NCBI RefSeq assembly: GCF_036046055.1
Contig: NZ_CP107939.1
Span: 7,440,001 to 7,504,000, forward strand
Source of the DNA: Nocardia sp. NBC_00403
Lineage (GTDB): Bacteria; Actinomycetota; Actinomycetes; Mycobacteriales; Mycobacteriaceae
DNA: 64,000 nucleotides
Direction: 5' to 3'
Positions 29,185-38,300 of this stretch are shown here, piece by piece; positions within the stretch are counted from its first letter, which is position 1; every line of letters begins with the position of its first letter. Position numbers and translations under genes: made by a program. Under the pieces are notes generated by a model. The model had not been told where the DNA came from, did no database searches, and saw only the letters and a list, made by a program, of their open reading frames with translations.

Positions 29185-29296
29185 TGTGCCACCTCTGTAC
29201 GAGGCTCGCGCCTCATCGTGGGTTGCACCCCGGTGCACGCCGGGGTGCCGAAAAGGATGCGTGTGCGTGTCGCCTGGTGCCGTGCACCGGCGACGG

Positions 29297-30421
29297 TCAC
29301 TGCGTCGCGCTCGCGCCGCTCACTGCGTCGGACTCGTCGGCCGCGTCGCGCACCGTGCCCGAAATAGTCCCACTGCCGATCACCTGATCGCCGCTGACAT
29401 CCGGGCGGTACAACACGACCGCCTGGCCACGGGCCACGCCGGTCAGCGGCTCGCGCAGGCGCACCGTCAGTCCGGTACCGACCGCTTCGGCGATCGCAGG
29501 GGCCATGCCACCATGGGCACGCACCTGCACGACGCACTCGATCGGCCCGTCCGGCGCTGCGCCGGAGGTCCAAATCGCGCGATCGGCCTGCACGCCCCAG
29601 ACCTCCAGGTCTTCGGCAGAGCCGACGCGGACGGTGCCCGAGTCGGGATCGATGTCGGTGACATAGCGCGGCTTACCGTCCGCGGCGGGACCTGGCAGGC
29701 CGAGGCCCTTGCGCTGGCCGATCGTGAACCCGTGCACGCCTTCGTGATTCGCGAGCACTTGGCCGGCGTTGTCGACGACCGCACCGGGCCGGATGCCGAT
29801 CTTGGCACCGAGGAACGCACGGGTGTCTCCGGAGGGGATGAAGCAGATGTCGTGGCTGTCGGGCTTGTCGGCCACCGCGAGACCGCGCTCAGCGGCTTCC
29901 GCGCGGATCTGCGGCTTCGGGGTGTCACCCACCGGGAACATGGCCCGCGAAAGCTGTTGTGCCGTCAGCACGGCAAGCACATAGGACTGATCCTTGTCGG
30001 CGTCGACCGCGCGCCGCAGCACCCCGTCCTCCAGCCGTGCATAGTGCCCGGTGGCCACGGCGTCGAAGCCGAGCGCAACCGCGCGGTCGGCGAGCGCGGA
30101 GAACTTGATCTTCTCGTTGCAGCGCAGGCACGGGTTCGGTGTCTCGCCCGCCGCGTAGGCCGCGACGAAATCGTCGATCACGTCTTCCTTGAAGCGGTCG
30201 GCGAAATCCCAGACGTAGAACGGAATTCCGAGCACGTCGGCGGCGCGCCGTGCGTCACCGGCGTCCTCCTTCGAGCAGCAACCGCGCGAACCGGTGCGCA
30301 GCGTGCCGGGTGTCGCCGACAACGCAAGATGCACGCCGACCACCTCGTGACCAGCGTCGACGGCACGTGCCGCCGCCACCGCCGAGTCCACACCACCACT
30401 CATCGCGGCGAGTACTCGCAT
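29297..30421 (-). CDS. mnmA: tRNA-specific 2-thiouridylase
   Basis: 374 residues from ATG 30421, with the ribosome site AGGGAGG. PP-loop SGGVDS at residues 8-13, then catalytic cysteines in the [10 protein letters not shown] region and [12 protein letters not shown] later. C-terminal beta-barrel. It adenylates and thiolates U34 of tRNA(Lys/Glu/Gln) using sulfur relayed from the cysteine desulfurase encoded one base upstream; the pair mnmA-iscS is a typical actinobacterial operon. Confidence 0.97.
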   Translation of the reverse strand: MRVLAAMSGGVDSAVAAARAVDAGHEVVGVHLALSATPGTLRTGSRGCCSKEDAGDARRAADVLGIPFYVWDFADRFKEDVIDDFVAAYAAGETPNPCLRCNEKIKFSALADRAVALGFDAVATGHYARLEDGVLRRAVDADKDQSYVLAVLTAQQLSRAMFPVGDTPKPQIRAEAAERGLAVADKPDSHDICFIPSGDTRAFLGAKIGIRPGAVVDNAGQVLANHEGVHGFTIGQRKGLGLPGPAADGKPRYVTDIDPDSGTVRVGSAEDLEVWGVQADRAIWTSGAAPDGPIECVVQVRAHGGMAPAIAEAVGTGLTVRLREPLTGVARGQAVVLYRPDVSGDQVIGSGTISGTVRDAADESDAVSGASATQ

Positions 30422-30422
30422 A

Positions 30423-31649
30423 TCAGACACCTCCCTTCGCACCGGCCAGACCCGCGGCCCTGGCCCGTTCAACCACCTGGGGCAACACCCTCGTCAACGC
30501 GTCGACATCGGCGCGGGTCGAGGTGTGCCCCAACGAAAATCGCAAAGAACCACGGGCCTGCCACGGCTCGACGCCCATGGCGATCAGCACATGGCTCGGC
30601 GAGGCAACGCCCGCATTGCAGGCCGACCCGGTCGAGCATTCGATGCCGGCCGCGTCCAACAGCATCAGCAACGAATCGCCTTCGCAGCCGGGGAAGGTGA
30701 AGTGCACATTGCCTGGCAGTCGCTGCTCGCCTGCGGGGCCGTTGAGCACCGCATCGGGCACCATGTCGCGGATCCGCTCGATCAGCTCGTCACGCAGTCC
30801 GGTCAATTCGATGGTGCGCGTCGGTAACTCGGCCACCGTCTGGCGCAGCGCGGTGGCGAGCCCGACCGCCGCCGCCGTATCCGAGGTGCCCGAACGCAGA
30901 TCGCGTTCGTGCCCGCCGCCGTGCAGCAGCGGCACACACGGCACCTTCCTGCCCAGCAACAACACCCCGACGCCGTGCGGCCCGCCGACCTTGTGCCCGG
31001 CGAAACTCGCCGCCGAGAGGCCGCTCGCGCCGAAGTCGATCGGCAGCTGAGCGCCGGCCTGGATGGCATCGCTGTGCATCGGAACACCGAATTCCTGTGC
31101 GACAGTAGTCAACTCGCGGATCGGCTGAATTGTCCCGACCTCGTTGTTGGCCCACATGAGGGTCACAAGCGCGACCTCGTCGACATGTTCGGCCAGCGCG
31201 GCCCGCAGCGTACGCGGCGAGACGACTCCGTCGCCGTCCACCGGCAGCCAGGTCACCTGTGCGCCCTCGTGCTGCTCCAGCCACTCGACGGTGTCGATGA
31301 CCGCGTGATGCTCGGTCGAGCTCGCGATGATCCGCGTCCGCCGCGGATCGGCATCGCGCCGGGCCCAATAGATGCCCTTGATCGCCAGATTGTCGCTCTC
31401 GGTGCCGCCCGAAGTAAAGATCACCTCAGAGGGCCTCGCGCCCAGATCCGCGGCGATGGACTCCCGCGCTTCCTCCAGTAGCCGCCGCGCCGCGCGCCCC
31501 GAACCGTGCAGCGACGACGCATTGCCCGTCAGCCCGAGAGCAGCCGTCATCGCCTCGATGGCGGCAGGCAGCATCGGTGTGGTCGCCGCATGATCGAGGT
31601 AGACCGTCTTGGGCGCACCGTTGAGCTGACCCGAAAAACCCGACTTCAT
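30423..31649 (-). CDS. iscS: Cysteine desulfurase (IscS/NifS type)
   Basis: 408 residues. PLP-binding lysine K220 in [14 protein letters not shown], catalytic cysteine C344 in [10 protein letters not shown] on the mobile loop, and substrate arginine region near the C-terminus. N-terminus [10 protein letters not shown] is canonical. Provides sulfur for tRNA thiolation (mnmA follows with one base between) and possibly Fe-S clusters. An internal stretch, residues about 91 to 286, recurs as a decayed copy at 34273-34862 on the same strand. This is the last backbone gene before the accessory island. Confidence 0.97.
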   Translation of the reverse strand: MKSGFSGQLNGAPKTVYLDHAATTPMLPAAIEAMTAALGLTGNASSLHGSGRAARRLLEEARESIAADLGARPSEVIFTSGGTESDNLAIKGIYWARRDADPRRTRIIASSTEHHAVIDTVEWLEQHEGAQVTWLPVDGDGVVSPRTLRAALAEHVDEVALVTLMWANNEVGTIQPIRELTTVAQEFGVPMHSDAIQAGAQLPIDFGASGLSAASFAGHKVGGPHGVGVLLLGRKVPCVPLLHGGGHERDLRSGTSDTAAAVGLATALRQTVAELPTRTIELTGLRDELIERIRDMVPDAVLNGPAGEQRLPGNVHFTFPGCEGDSLLMLLDAAGIECSTGSACNAGVASPSHVLIAMGVEPWQARGSLRFSLGHTSTRADVDALTRVLPQVVERARAAGLAGAKGGV

Positions 31650-31680
31650 GACCGATAAAGCCTATCCCAGCCTTGACCTG

Positions 31681-31707
31681 CACATCTTGGGGGTGTCCCC
31701 CGATGTG
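31681..31707. repeat. Hairpin upstream of iscS
   Basis: CACATC, two unpaired bases, GGGGG, loop TGT, CCCCC, GATGTG: an 11-pair hairpin 31 bases upstream of the iscS ATG. It could be an operator, or attenuator-like structure in the iscS leader; no other support. Confidence 0.4.
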
Positions 31708-31948
31708 TCCACGTTTCACCTACGATCCGCAACCCGCCGGCCGCCTTCCGGTATTCCCGGAGCCCGCCAGCGCTTCTTCGCGATCACCCTGATTCCGACG
31801 ACGCCCTCGGTTCCACCCGAGGTGTGAGTGTTTCCAACCCGCGGGAGGAAGATCGCCCGCGCACCCTACGAGCAGAGTTGGTGGTGTTCACACGCGGGCA
31901 GCCTTCAGGGGTGAGGGCGACCCGGAAGCGCTCACTTAAGGAAGCATC

Positions 31949-32188
31949 ATGAACACGACCAAAATTCGCGTAGCCGCGGCAGCGGTGGCGCTCGCACCGA
32001 TAATCGCGCTCGGCACCAGCGTTGCGACCGCAGCACCGGCCGAATCTCCGCTGCCTGTCCAGGTGGCACCCTCGGAGCCAGTCCCCGTACAGGTCGAACC
32101 TGCCGTCTTGTGGTGGAACCCCTTGCTGTGGTGGGTTTGCTTCGTCCCGCCGGTCTTCCCGTTCTTTACGGGCATCTGCCTGGTGTGA
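31949..32188 (+). CDS. Small secreted tryptophan-rich peptide, 79 aa
   Basis: AAGGAAG precedes ATG 31949 by seven bases. A good signal peptide (MNTTKIRVAAAAVALAPIIALGTSVATAAPA) is followed by a P/V/E linker (VQVAPSEPVPVQVEPA) and a strongly hydrophobic, aromatic end (LWWNPLLWWVCFVPPVFPFF) with two cysteines. The mature product is near 48 residues. Such a tail suggests membrane or cell-wall insertion; a peptide effector or small envelope protein are both possible. No family recognised. The 299 bases upstream (31650-31948) hold only the iscS-proximal hairpin. Confidence 0.7.
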   Translation: MNTTKIRVAAAAVALAPIIALGTSVATAAPAESPLPVQVAPSEPVPVQVEPAVLWWNPLLWWVCFVPPVFPFFTGICLV

Positions 32189-32416
32189 CCCGCTCGACAG
32201 CACCACAACAATGCAGACAACGCCGCGCGTCACACACCCGATAGCGCGGTGACCGTCATAGTGTCGTCGCTACGACGCAACTCCAACCAGACTCCATGCC
32301 AAAGAACGCCTGACAACGGGGCCTGACGCCCCGGTGGCGATAGACCCCGTCCAGGAAATGTGCAGACGTTATTCGCGCCGCACCGGATTGTCGCGGCCCG
32401 GACGATTGGATTGGAC

Positions 32417-33079
32417 ATGTTCATGAAACTCGCGAGGGCTGCCGTTGCATTTGCAGCGGGCGCAATGCTGGTCGGAGCACAAATAGGCACCGCGCATGCG
32501 GCAGGTCCGTCGATGCTGGGCGGCGGCTCCGGCTTGGTCGTCGGTGACCAGGGCATATGCACACTCACCACGATCGGGCACGATGCCGCAGGTCGGCTGG
32601 TCGGGCTCACCGCAGCACACTGCGGTGAGGCGGGTACCGAGGTCGCCGCCGAGGCCAACCGTGACGCAGGCACAGTCGGCACCTTCGCCTACACCTACAC
32701 CGCGATGGACTACGCCGTCATCGAGTTCGATCCCGGCAAGGTCGTGCCCGTGAACCGCGTGGGCAACACCACGATCACCAGGTTGGGCGGTCCGGCGCAG
32801 TTCCCGGATATCGCCTGCAAGCAGGGCTACACCACGGGCCAGACCTGCGGACTGACCTACGGAGATGTGTACGGGTCCAACACCTGGACCTGGACGCAGA
32901 TATGTGTCCTTCCCGGTGACTCCGGCGGGCCGGTGACGGTCGGAACAACGCTCGTCGGCATGGTCAACGGATATCTGACCGTGCCGTGCCTCGGACCGCA
33001 GCTCGGCGGGAACATGGCCGCCATCATCGACGACATCAACGCGCGCGGTGGCATCGGCGCAGGTTTCCACCCGGTCTAG
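32417..33079 (+). CDS. Secreted trypsin-like serine protease
   Basis: 220 residues with a signal peptide ending near GTAHAA. Catalytic triad of the chymotrypsin fold: His in LTAAHCGEAG, Asp in TAMDYAVIEF, Ser in LPGDSGGPV. Cysteines around His (ICTLTTIG...AAHC) and in IACKQGYTTGQTCG/ICVLPGDSG could form disulfides. Similar to the streptogrisin-like or small S1 proteases of Nocardia. ATG 32423, two codons on, is an alternative start. It is outside the toxin operon and on the opposite strand, but could act on exported proteins of the same island (speculation). Confidence 0.92.
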   Translation: MFMKLARAAVAFAAGAMLVGAQIGTAHAAGPSMLGGGSGLVVGDQGICTLTTIGHDAAGRLVGLTAAHCGEAGTEVAAEANRDAGTVGTFAYTYTAMDYAVIEFDPGKVVPVNRVGNTTITRLGGPAQFPDIACKQGYTTGQTCGLTYGDVYGSNTWTWTQICVLPGDSGGPVTVGTTLVGMVNGYLTVPCLGPQLGGNMAAIIDDINARGGIGAGFHPV

Positions 33080-33165
33080 CTGGACACCGTATCGACCGAG
33101 AGGAGTTGCTGCTCGGCGCCCCCGTGATGGGGCGCGAACCGACATCACACACTTGAGCCGGAGTC

Positions 33166-33855
33166 CTACCCCTCGTGATTGACAATCACGCCGCACGCGA
33201 GAGCACGTTCGACCACAAGCACGCGTTTTTGGTTCTGTGGCAGGTTTTCGACCTGGAATATTTTGAATATTGCCCGCAGGTGGGTTTTGACCGTGGCAAC
33301 GCTCAGGCACAGATCGTGTGCAATCTGCCAGTTCGAGGCGGGGTAGCTGTAGGTAGTCTGAGCATCATTGGGGCGGCACAGCGCCTCCAGAACCAGATAC
33401 TGGGCGTCGGTCAGGTCATTCCGGGTCGGCAGGCTGATCGGGACAATTGTTATTTCGTCTTCGGGCGGGTGGCCGTCGGTGAAGATGAACACCGATTCTC
33501 CGAGGCGGACGGTATCGCCGGAGTTGAGTTTCCGACGTCCTCCGATGCGCTCACCGTTGACGAAGGTCCCGTTTGTCGACATCCCGTTGTCGATGACGAC
33601 CCAGCAGTCCGACACCCGCTCGATGATGGCGTGCAGTCGCGACACAGCCGCGTCGGCGGTCACAGTGATGTCGGCTGCCTTCGACCGCCCGATCGTCACA
33701 CCGGGATCGTCGGGATCGAGTGGAATCTCACGCCAAATTCCGTGGCCGACACGGTAGGACAGCATGGCACCGTCAGGCGATGGTTGCCGCGCACGCTCGC
33801 CTGCCACTGAGTACGGTTCGTAACGCAGCGCCTGTTGTCCGTGCGACGTGGACAT
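33166..33855 (-). CDS. FHA-domain protein with C-terminal HTH
   Basis: 229 residues. The FHA domain (about 35-130) has the phosphothreonine-binding residues in GRSKAADI, SRLHAIIE and NGTFVNG. The C-terminal part (about 145-229) reads LTDAQYLVLEALCRP...IAHDLCLSVATVKTHLRAIFKIF, a LuxR-like HTH. A phosphopeptide-reading DNA-binding protein is a natural target of Hanks kinases such as those at 1-1357 and 7245-9161. It may control the toxin operon or the protease gene; both are within 2 kb. Confidence 0.85.
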   Translation of the reverse strand: MSTSHGQQALRYEPYSVAGERARQPSPDGAMLSYRVGHGIWREIPLDPDDPGVTIGRSKAADITVTADAAVSRLHAIIERVSDCWVVIDNGMSTNGTFVNGERIGGRRKLNSGDTVRLGESVFIFTDGHPPEDEITIVPISLPTRNDLTDAQYLVLEALCRPNDAQTTYSYPASNWQIAHDLCLSVATVKTHLRAIFKIFQVENLPQNQKRVLVVERALACGVIVNHEG

Positions 33856-34272
33856 GATGCGTCGTTCCCAATCCGAGGTACGTCGTGAACTGTGGGCACC
33901 GTTCCGATTAACTAAGAATGCGCTATCATGCCGCTGATTGCACGAGTTTCAACTACTTCAGTGCGTAAGTGGGGGTTCGCTCATGCCCTGGGTCTCATTT
34001 CAGGGCCCCGTCCGGACCATGGGTGCGGCAACCGGGTGCCATGTTGATCATTCGGTCGCGACTGAGGCACGCCGTTAACAGGCAAAACGTCAACCCATCG
34101 AGCGACGCGTGAACGGATCGGCCAGATTGGAGACCACAGCCCGGGGAACTACCAGATCCTGATACCGAGTTCAATTCCAGCAAACGGTAGCCGCCGACAG
34201 TTCGCCCGTATCCTGACCGATCGGCGGACGCCCTCATACGACGGCTCGCCCTACGTGACGGCCGCGTTCTTC
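33856..34272. other. Intergenic, about 415 bases, lower GC, no gene seen
   Basis: Upstream of the FHA gene. The part 33900-33980 is markedly AT-richer than its surroundings and probably carries the FHA promoter. No open frame has a ribosome site or recognisable domain. It ends where iscS homology begins. Confidence 0.5.
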
Positions 34273-34862
34273 GCACGCAGTCCGGTCAGCTCGACAGCGC
34301 GCGTCGGCAACTCGGCGACGGTCTCACGCAGCGCGGTGGCAAGCCCGACCGCCCGCCGCGGCATCCGAGGTACCCGAACGCATATCCCGTTCATGCCCGC
34401 CGCCGTGCGGCAGCGGCACACACGGCACCTGCCTGCCGAGCAACAGCACGCCGACCCCGTGCAGCCCACCGACCTTGTGCCCGGCGAAACTCGCCGCGGA
34501 CAGGCCGCTCGCGCCGAAGTCGATCGGCAGCTGGGCCGCGGCCCGAATGGCATCGCTATGCATGGGCACGCCGAATTCCTGTGCGACGGAAACTAATTCG
34601 CGGATCGGCTGAATGGTCCCGGCCTCATTGTTGGCCCACATGATGGCGACAAGGGCGACCTCGTCGACGCGGTCTGCCAACGCGGCCCGTAGCGCGCGGC
34701 GACACCACACCACCGGCGTCCACCGGCAACGAGGTCACCTGTGCGCCCTCGTGCTGCTCGAGCCAGTCGACCGCGTCGATGACCACGTGATGCTCGGTCG
34801 AGCCCGCGATGATTCGCCTCCGACGCGGATCGGCATCGCGACGGGCCCAATAGATGCCCTTG
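34273..34862 (-). pseudogene. Decayed internal fragment of iscS
   Basis: About 590 bases match the middle of the intact iscS at 30423-31649, equivalent to residues 91 ([12 protein letters not shown]) to about 286 (ELTGLR). Most bases agree by eye, including the PLP-lysine segment SFAGHKVGG. At least two frameshifts are present: one after VVSPR, near 34705, and one near 34355 in the [11 protein letters not shown] segment. Neither the start nor the active-site cysteine region is present. The higher-coordinate boundary falls inside the coding frame of the papain-like gene, giving that protein a foreign C-terminus. Same strand as iscS. Confidence 0.9.
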
Positions 34863-35332
34863 GGTTCGGACAGGGCCGCCAGCACGCCGTTGTCGGATTT
34901 GAGGTAAGCGACGAAGGCTTCTTCGACGCATGGGTAGGACTGTGCCCACTTCTCGTATGTTCGTACTCGTGGGCCATTGGTGTCGTCGATGTTCGTATCG
35001 AATACGACGACAGTGCCATCGACGTTGGTAATGACGTATCCGTGTGCTTTGGCGCCGTCGACGACGACGACCGCGGTGTCAGCACCGTTTCGTTTGTTGC
35101 GGACGGCGTCGACGACGGAGGCGAGTGGATCGCTGGTGGCGGGCTGCTGCGGCAGCTGCACTTCGATCAGTTGTGTGGCGATGGCGGTTTCCAAGACGCG
35201 CCAACCCTTTTCGCCTGTTTCGGGTAGCTGTGTATCGTCGTTGCCCAGTGCTGATACCGCATGGGCTACGTGGATGACGCACTCGACGATGCGCCGAACC
35301 GCATGGGGTGTTGTGGATTCGGACGCGCTCAC
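34625..35332 (-). CDS. Papain-fold toxin-like protein with IscS-derived C-terminus
   Basis: 235 residues from GTG 35332, which overlaps the TGA of the giant toxin gene (GTGA). Residues 1-157 look like a papain-type (Tox-PL, glutamine-deamidase-like) domain: C18 in [13 protein letters not shown]97 in GAKAHGYVI and D112 in VVVFDTN, with the characteristic pattern [10 protein letters not shown]...G.VVVFD. From residue 158 the frame runs into iscS sequence ([12 protein letters not shown]) and ends at an accidental stop, so the native C-terminus is lost. It could be an extra effector, an orphan toxin cassette, or a binding partner of the giant toxin. Activity is uncertain. Confidence 0.6.
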   Translation of the reverse strand: MSASESTTPHAVRRIVECVIHVAHAVSALGNDDTQLPETGEKGWRVLETAIATQLIEVQLPQQPATSDPLASVVDAVRNKRNGADTAVVVVDGAKAHGYVITNVDGTVVVFDTNIDDTNGPRVRTYEKWAQSYPCVEEAFVAYLKSDNGVLAALSEPKGIYWARRDADPRRRRIIAGSTEHHVVIDAVDWLEQHEGAQVTSLPVDAGGVVSPRATGRVGRPRRRGRPCRHHVGQQ

Positions 35333-38300
35333 GGCCGGTGCCGCGTTGCCGGGGGCGGCTTCGGCTTCGGTCGACGCCAGCGAAATCCGAACAGGCCGCG
35401 GCCTCGCATCAGCATGTAATGGAGGGCACCGCCCGTTGCGGCCGCTCCGATTGCGGCCGTCGAGATCCAGCCGGTAGGGACGATGCCCTGCGTCGACAGC
35501 AAAGCGCCGCCCACCAACCCGCCGGCTGCGGTACCGGATCCGAGGATCAGACTTCTCACACTCGACACTCGGCCGAAGAGCCTTTCGGGAGCAACCTTTG
35601 CTTCATAGGTGGCGTACTGGACATTCATACCGACACCGAATACCGAGACACCGAATGCGCCGGCCGCCACCAGGAGTGGATTCTCGGTGCCGGCCTGAAG
35701 CGCGGCGACGCCGGTAAAGCCTGCGAGCGTCGCAAGGTACACGGTGTCGATCTTGATTTTGTTGATCAACTTGGCTGGCAGGAACCCGCCGGCTACTCCG
35801 CCCACAGCCCCCGCGCCGAGCACCGCACCAGCAGCCCAACCCGGCATCGCAGCATCCGTGATCAGCGCGGCGGTGCGGAGGTTGAGGGTCGTCATGGATA
35901 TGTTGGTGATCATCGTGAGCGCGGAATACTGGCGGAGAAATGATTCATGCCAGAGCGCCTGTGCCCCCTCTCCAATGCCGCGCAGCACATCCCGGAATGT
36001 ATGAGAGTCCGCCGAGGCTCGGGGCGGAAAGGAATTCCGCAGCGAACGCAGTGTCGCCAGGTTCCACGCGTACGAGGCGACGTTCACGGCGAACGGCAAC
36101 GACTGCGCCACACTGAGCAGGATGGGGCCGAGCACCCGCCCACCAACACCCGCAAGGTACCCGTCGACCTCTGCCAAACGGAGCGCCTGCGATCGCTGTG
36201 GTGGAGTGGTCAGTTCTCGAACTGCCACCCGGAGACTGCGCAGATAGAACGTAGCCGCGGTCGCCTCCACCAGTGTTGCCGCGGTGAGCGCCGTGCCGAG
36301 GTCACGTCCACCGAAGAAGACCAGGGCACCGGCACCACCGGCCGCAAACAGGCCGACGGACTGCCAGGCGAACATGTTTCGCCGGAGGTCCCAAAAATCG
36401 CTCATGTAGCCGGCGAGTGGTTCGAACAGGACTTTTGGTGCAAATTGCGCGAACGTGGCCAAGCCACCCACCATCGTCGAACCTGTCATGCTCATCGCGA
36501 GTATCGGTAGAGCCGTCGTCTGAACACTGTTGCCAAAGCTGGAAGCGGCGTTGGACTTGAACAGCTGCCAGTACGCCGCATTGGAGGTGCGTAGCTGCCG
36601 CAGGGAAACCGGTTCTTCGGCGGGTGCCGGCGGCGGCTCGGCACTCAGGTTCGCGAGTTCGGGGTGTTCTGTCGGGTGTCGGTTGGTTGGAGTGTCACCG
36701 TCCGGAGATCGAGGTGATGGTTGTTGCGATTGCGGGTCGGGCAGGCCGATCGGTTCGTCCGGGGGGTGGTGGTAAACCACTGGGCCGAGGTGGTGTAGTC
36801 CATGCCGACCGGGTGGCAGGTGGCGCTGCGGGATGTAGAGACCGGATGCCGCGTCGTAATCGAATTCAGGGAAGTACCGCAGCGCGCCGGGCAGCAGTCG
36901 GGCGGTCACAGGCGCACCCGTAGGCGGCGAGTCCGGTACAGGGACCTGCACCGGCCCATACGCCGCGGCCCAGGGGGACGGGTTGCTGGACCGGTAGTCA
37001 GCCGCAGGGGGCTGAACGGAGCGGTCACCAAGATGATCATCGCCAGACGATGTGTTGTCGGCGGCGGTCGTCGGGGCGGACCTTGTCTCGGGGAACAGGT
37101 CGCTGCTCCATGGCGTCGGCCGGGATCCATCCGGATTGTCGCCCGGCGCAACATCTCCGGCGCTGGAACGGTTGAGCGCCGCCCACGGGGACAAATACGT
37201 CGACGCCTTCGCGGCGTTGCCATCGAGAGATGGGGCCCCCGGCCTGCCGTCCACAACCTCCGAGGCGATCAGCACCGCGACGTCGACGCGCCCACGCCCG
37301 ACCGGACGCATCCGCTCGCCCTCCGCACCCACCACACCGGGCGCTGTGGGTTTTTCCGGTGGTTTCGGCGGCGAGTCCGGCTTCTGCCGCGTCGTTCGTT
37401 TGTCGTTCTCACATGCCGATGCCTGGGCCACCATGAACAGGCGGACCGCCTCCACCGACCGTTTCTGTGGTTGTGCCCGGTGCGCAGAGGGCAGCACGCC
37501 CAGCCCGGGAATGCCAGGCGGGTCGCTGTGGTCGAGGCGGTCGGGATCGAATTGAGGAGGGATGTTCGGATCTTGTGGTGCGTCCTTGGCGTTCGGGTCC
37601 TGGTGAGTGGCGTAGTGAGCGGATGAGGGGGTCCAGTCCGGGCCTTTCTCGGTGGCGGGCAGGTGAGTTGGCGGCTCGGCCCGGTCGCGTGGCAGAGGTT
37701 CGATGTCCCGGGTGGAGTTCCGATCGTCCTCGGGGTCGTTCGGGTCGGCGACGGGGTTCGGTGGCATCGGCCGTTGGACCACAGGCATGGCAGGCGGCTG
37801 GGTCGGTACCGAGGAAGGCAGGTGCGGGATAACGGGTATCGCGTTGTCCGGCGGGCCGTCGGGCGGGGTCGGGACGCCGGGGATGGTGTCGATGGTGCCC
37901 GGCGGCTTGATGTATTCCTCAGGCCTTTCGATCGGAATGTCATCGGGCCGCGTGTCCGGGTCGGATTGTTCGGGCGGCGCGCCAATCGGTACCACAGACG
38001 GTGGTAGACCGGGGAACTCCTCGGGTTCACTCGGGAGTTCGTCGGTGTCGGCACCAGGTCGGCCGCTCGTTGCGGCGAGCGGCCTGGTGGCGGACGGCGG
38101 CGCTTCAGCGGCGGCCGAGGCGACTGCCGCCGCACTCGTCAGAGGCGCGAGCTCCGGAATATTCTTCGGCGAGATCGACTGTGCGGGAGTGGGGTGTAGC
38201 GGTGCTGATGGTGCGGTATCGAGAACCGCCTTCGACGGGTTCGACTGCAGGGCAAGGGGTCCCGCGTCCGCGGCGGGGCCAGGCGGGGCCGATGGCGTTT

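Noticed and set aside
32317..32333. CGGGGC/GCCCCG hairpin before the protease gene
   Set aside because: Six-base GC stem in high-GC DNA, no T-run or position that gives it a clear role.
34251..34863. A second functional cysteine desulfurase
   Set aside because: Frameshifts, no start and no catalytic cysteine segment: a fragment only.
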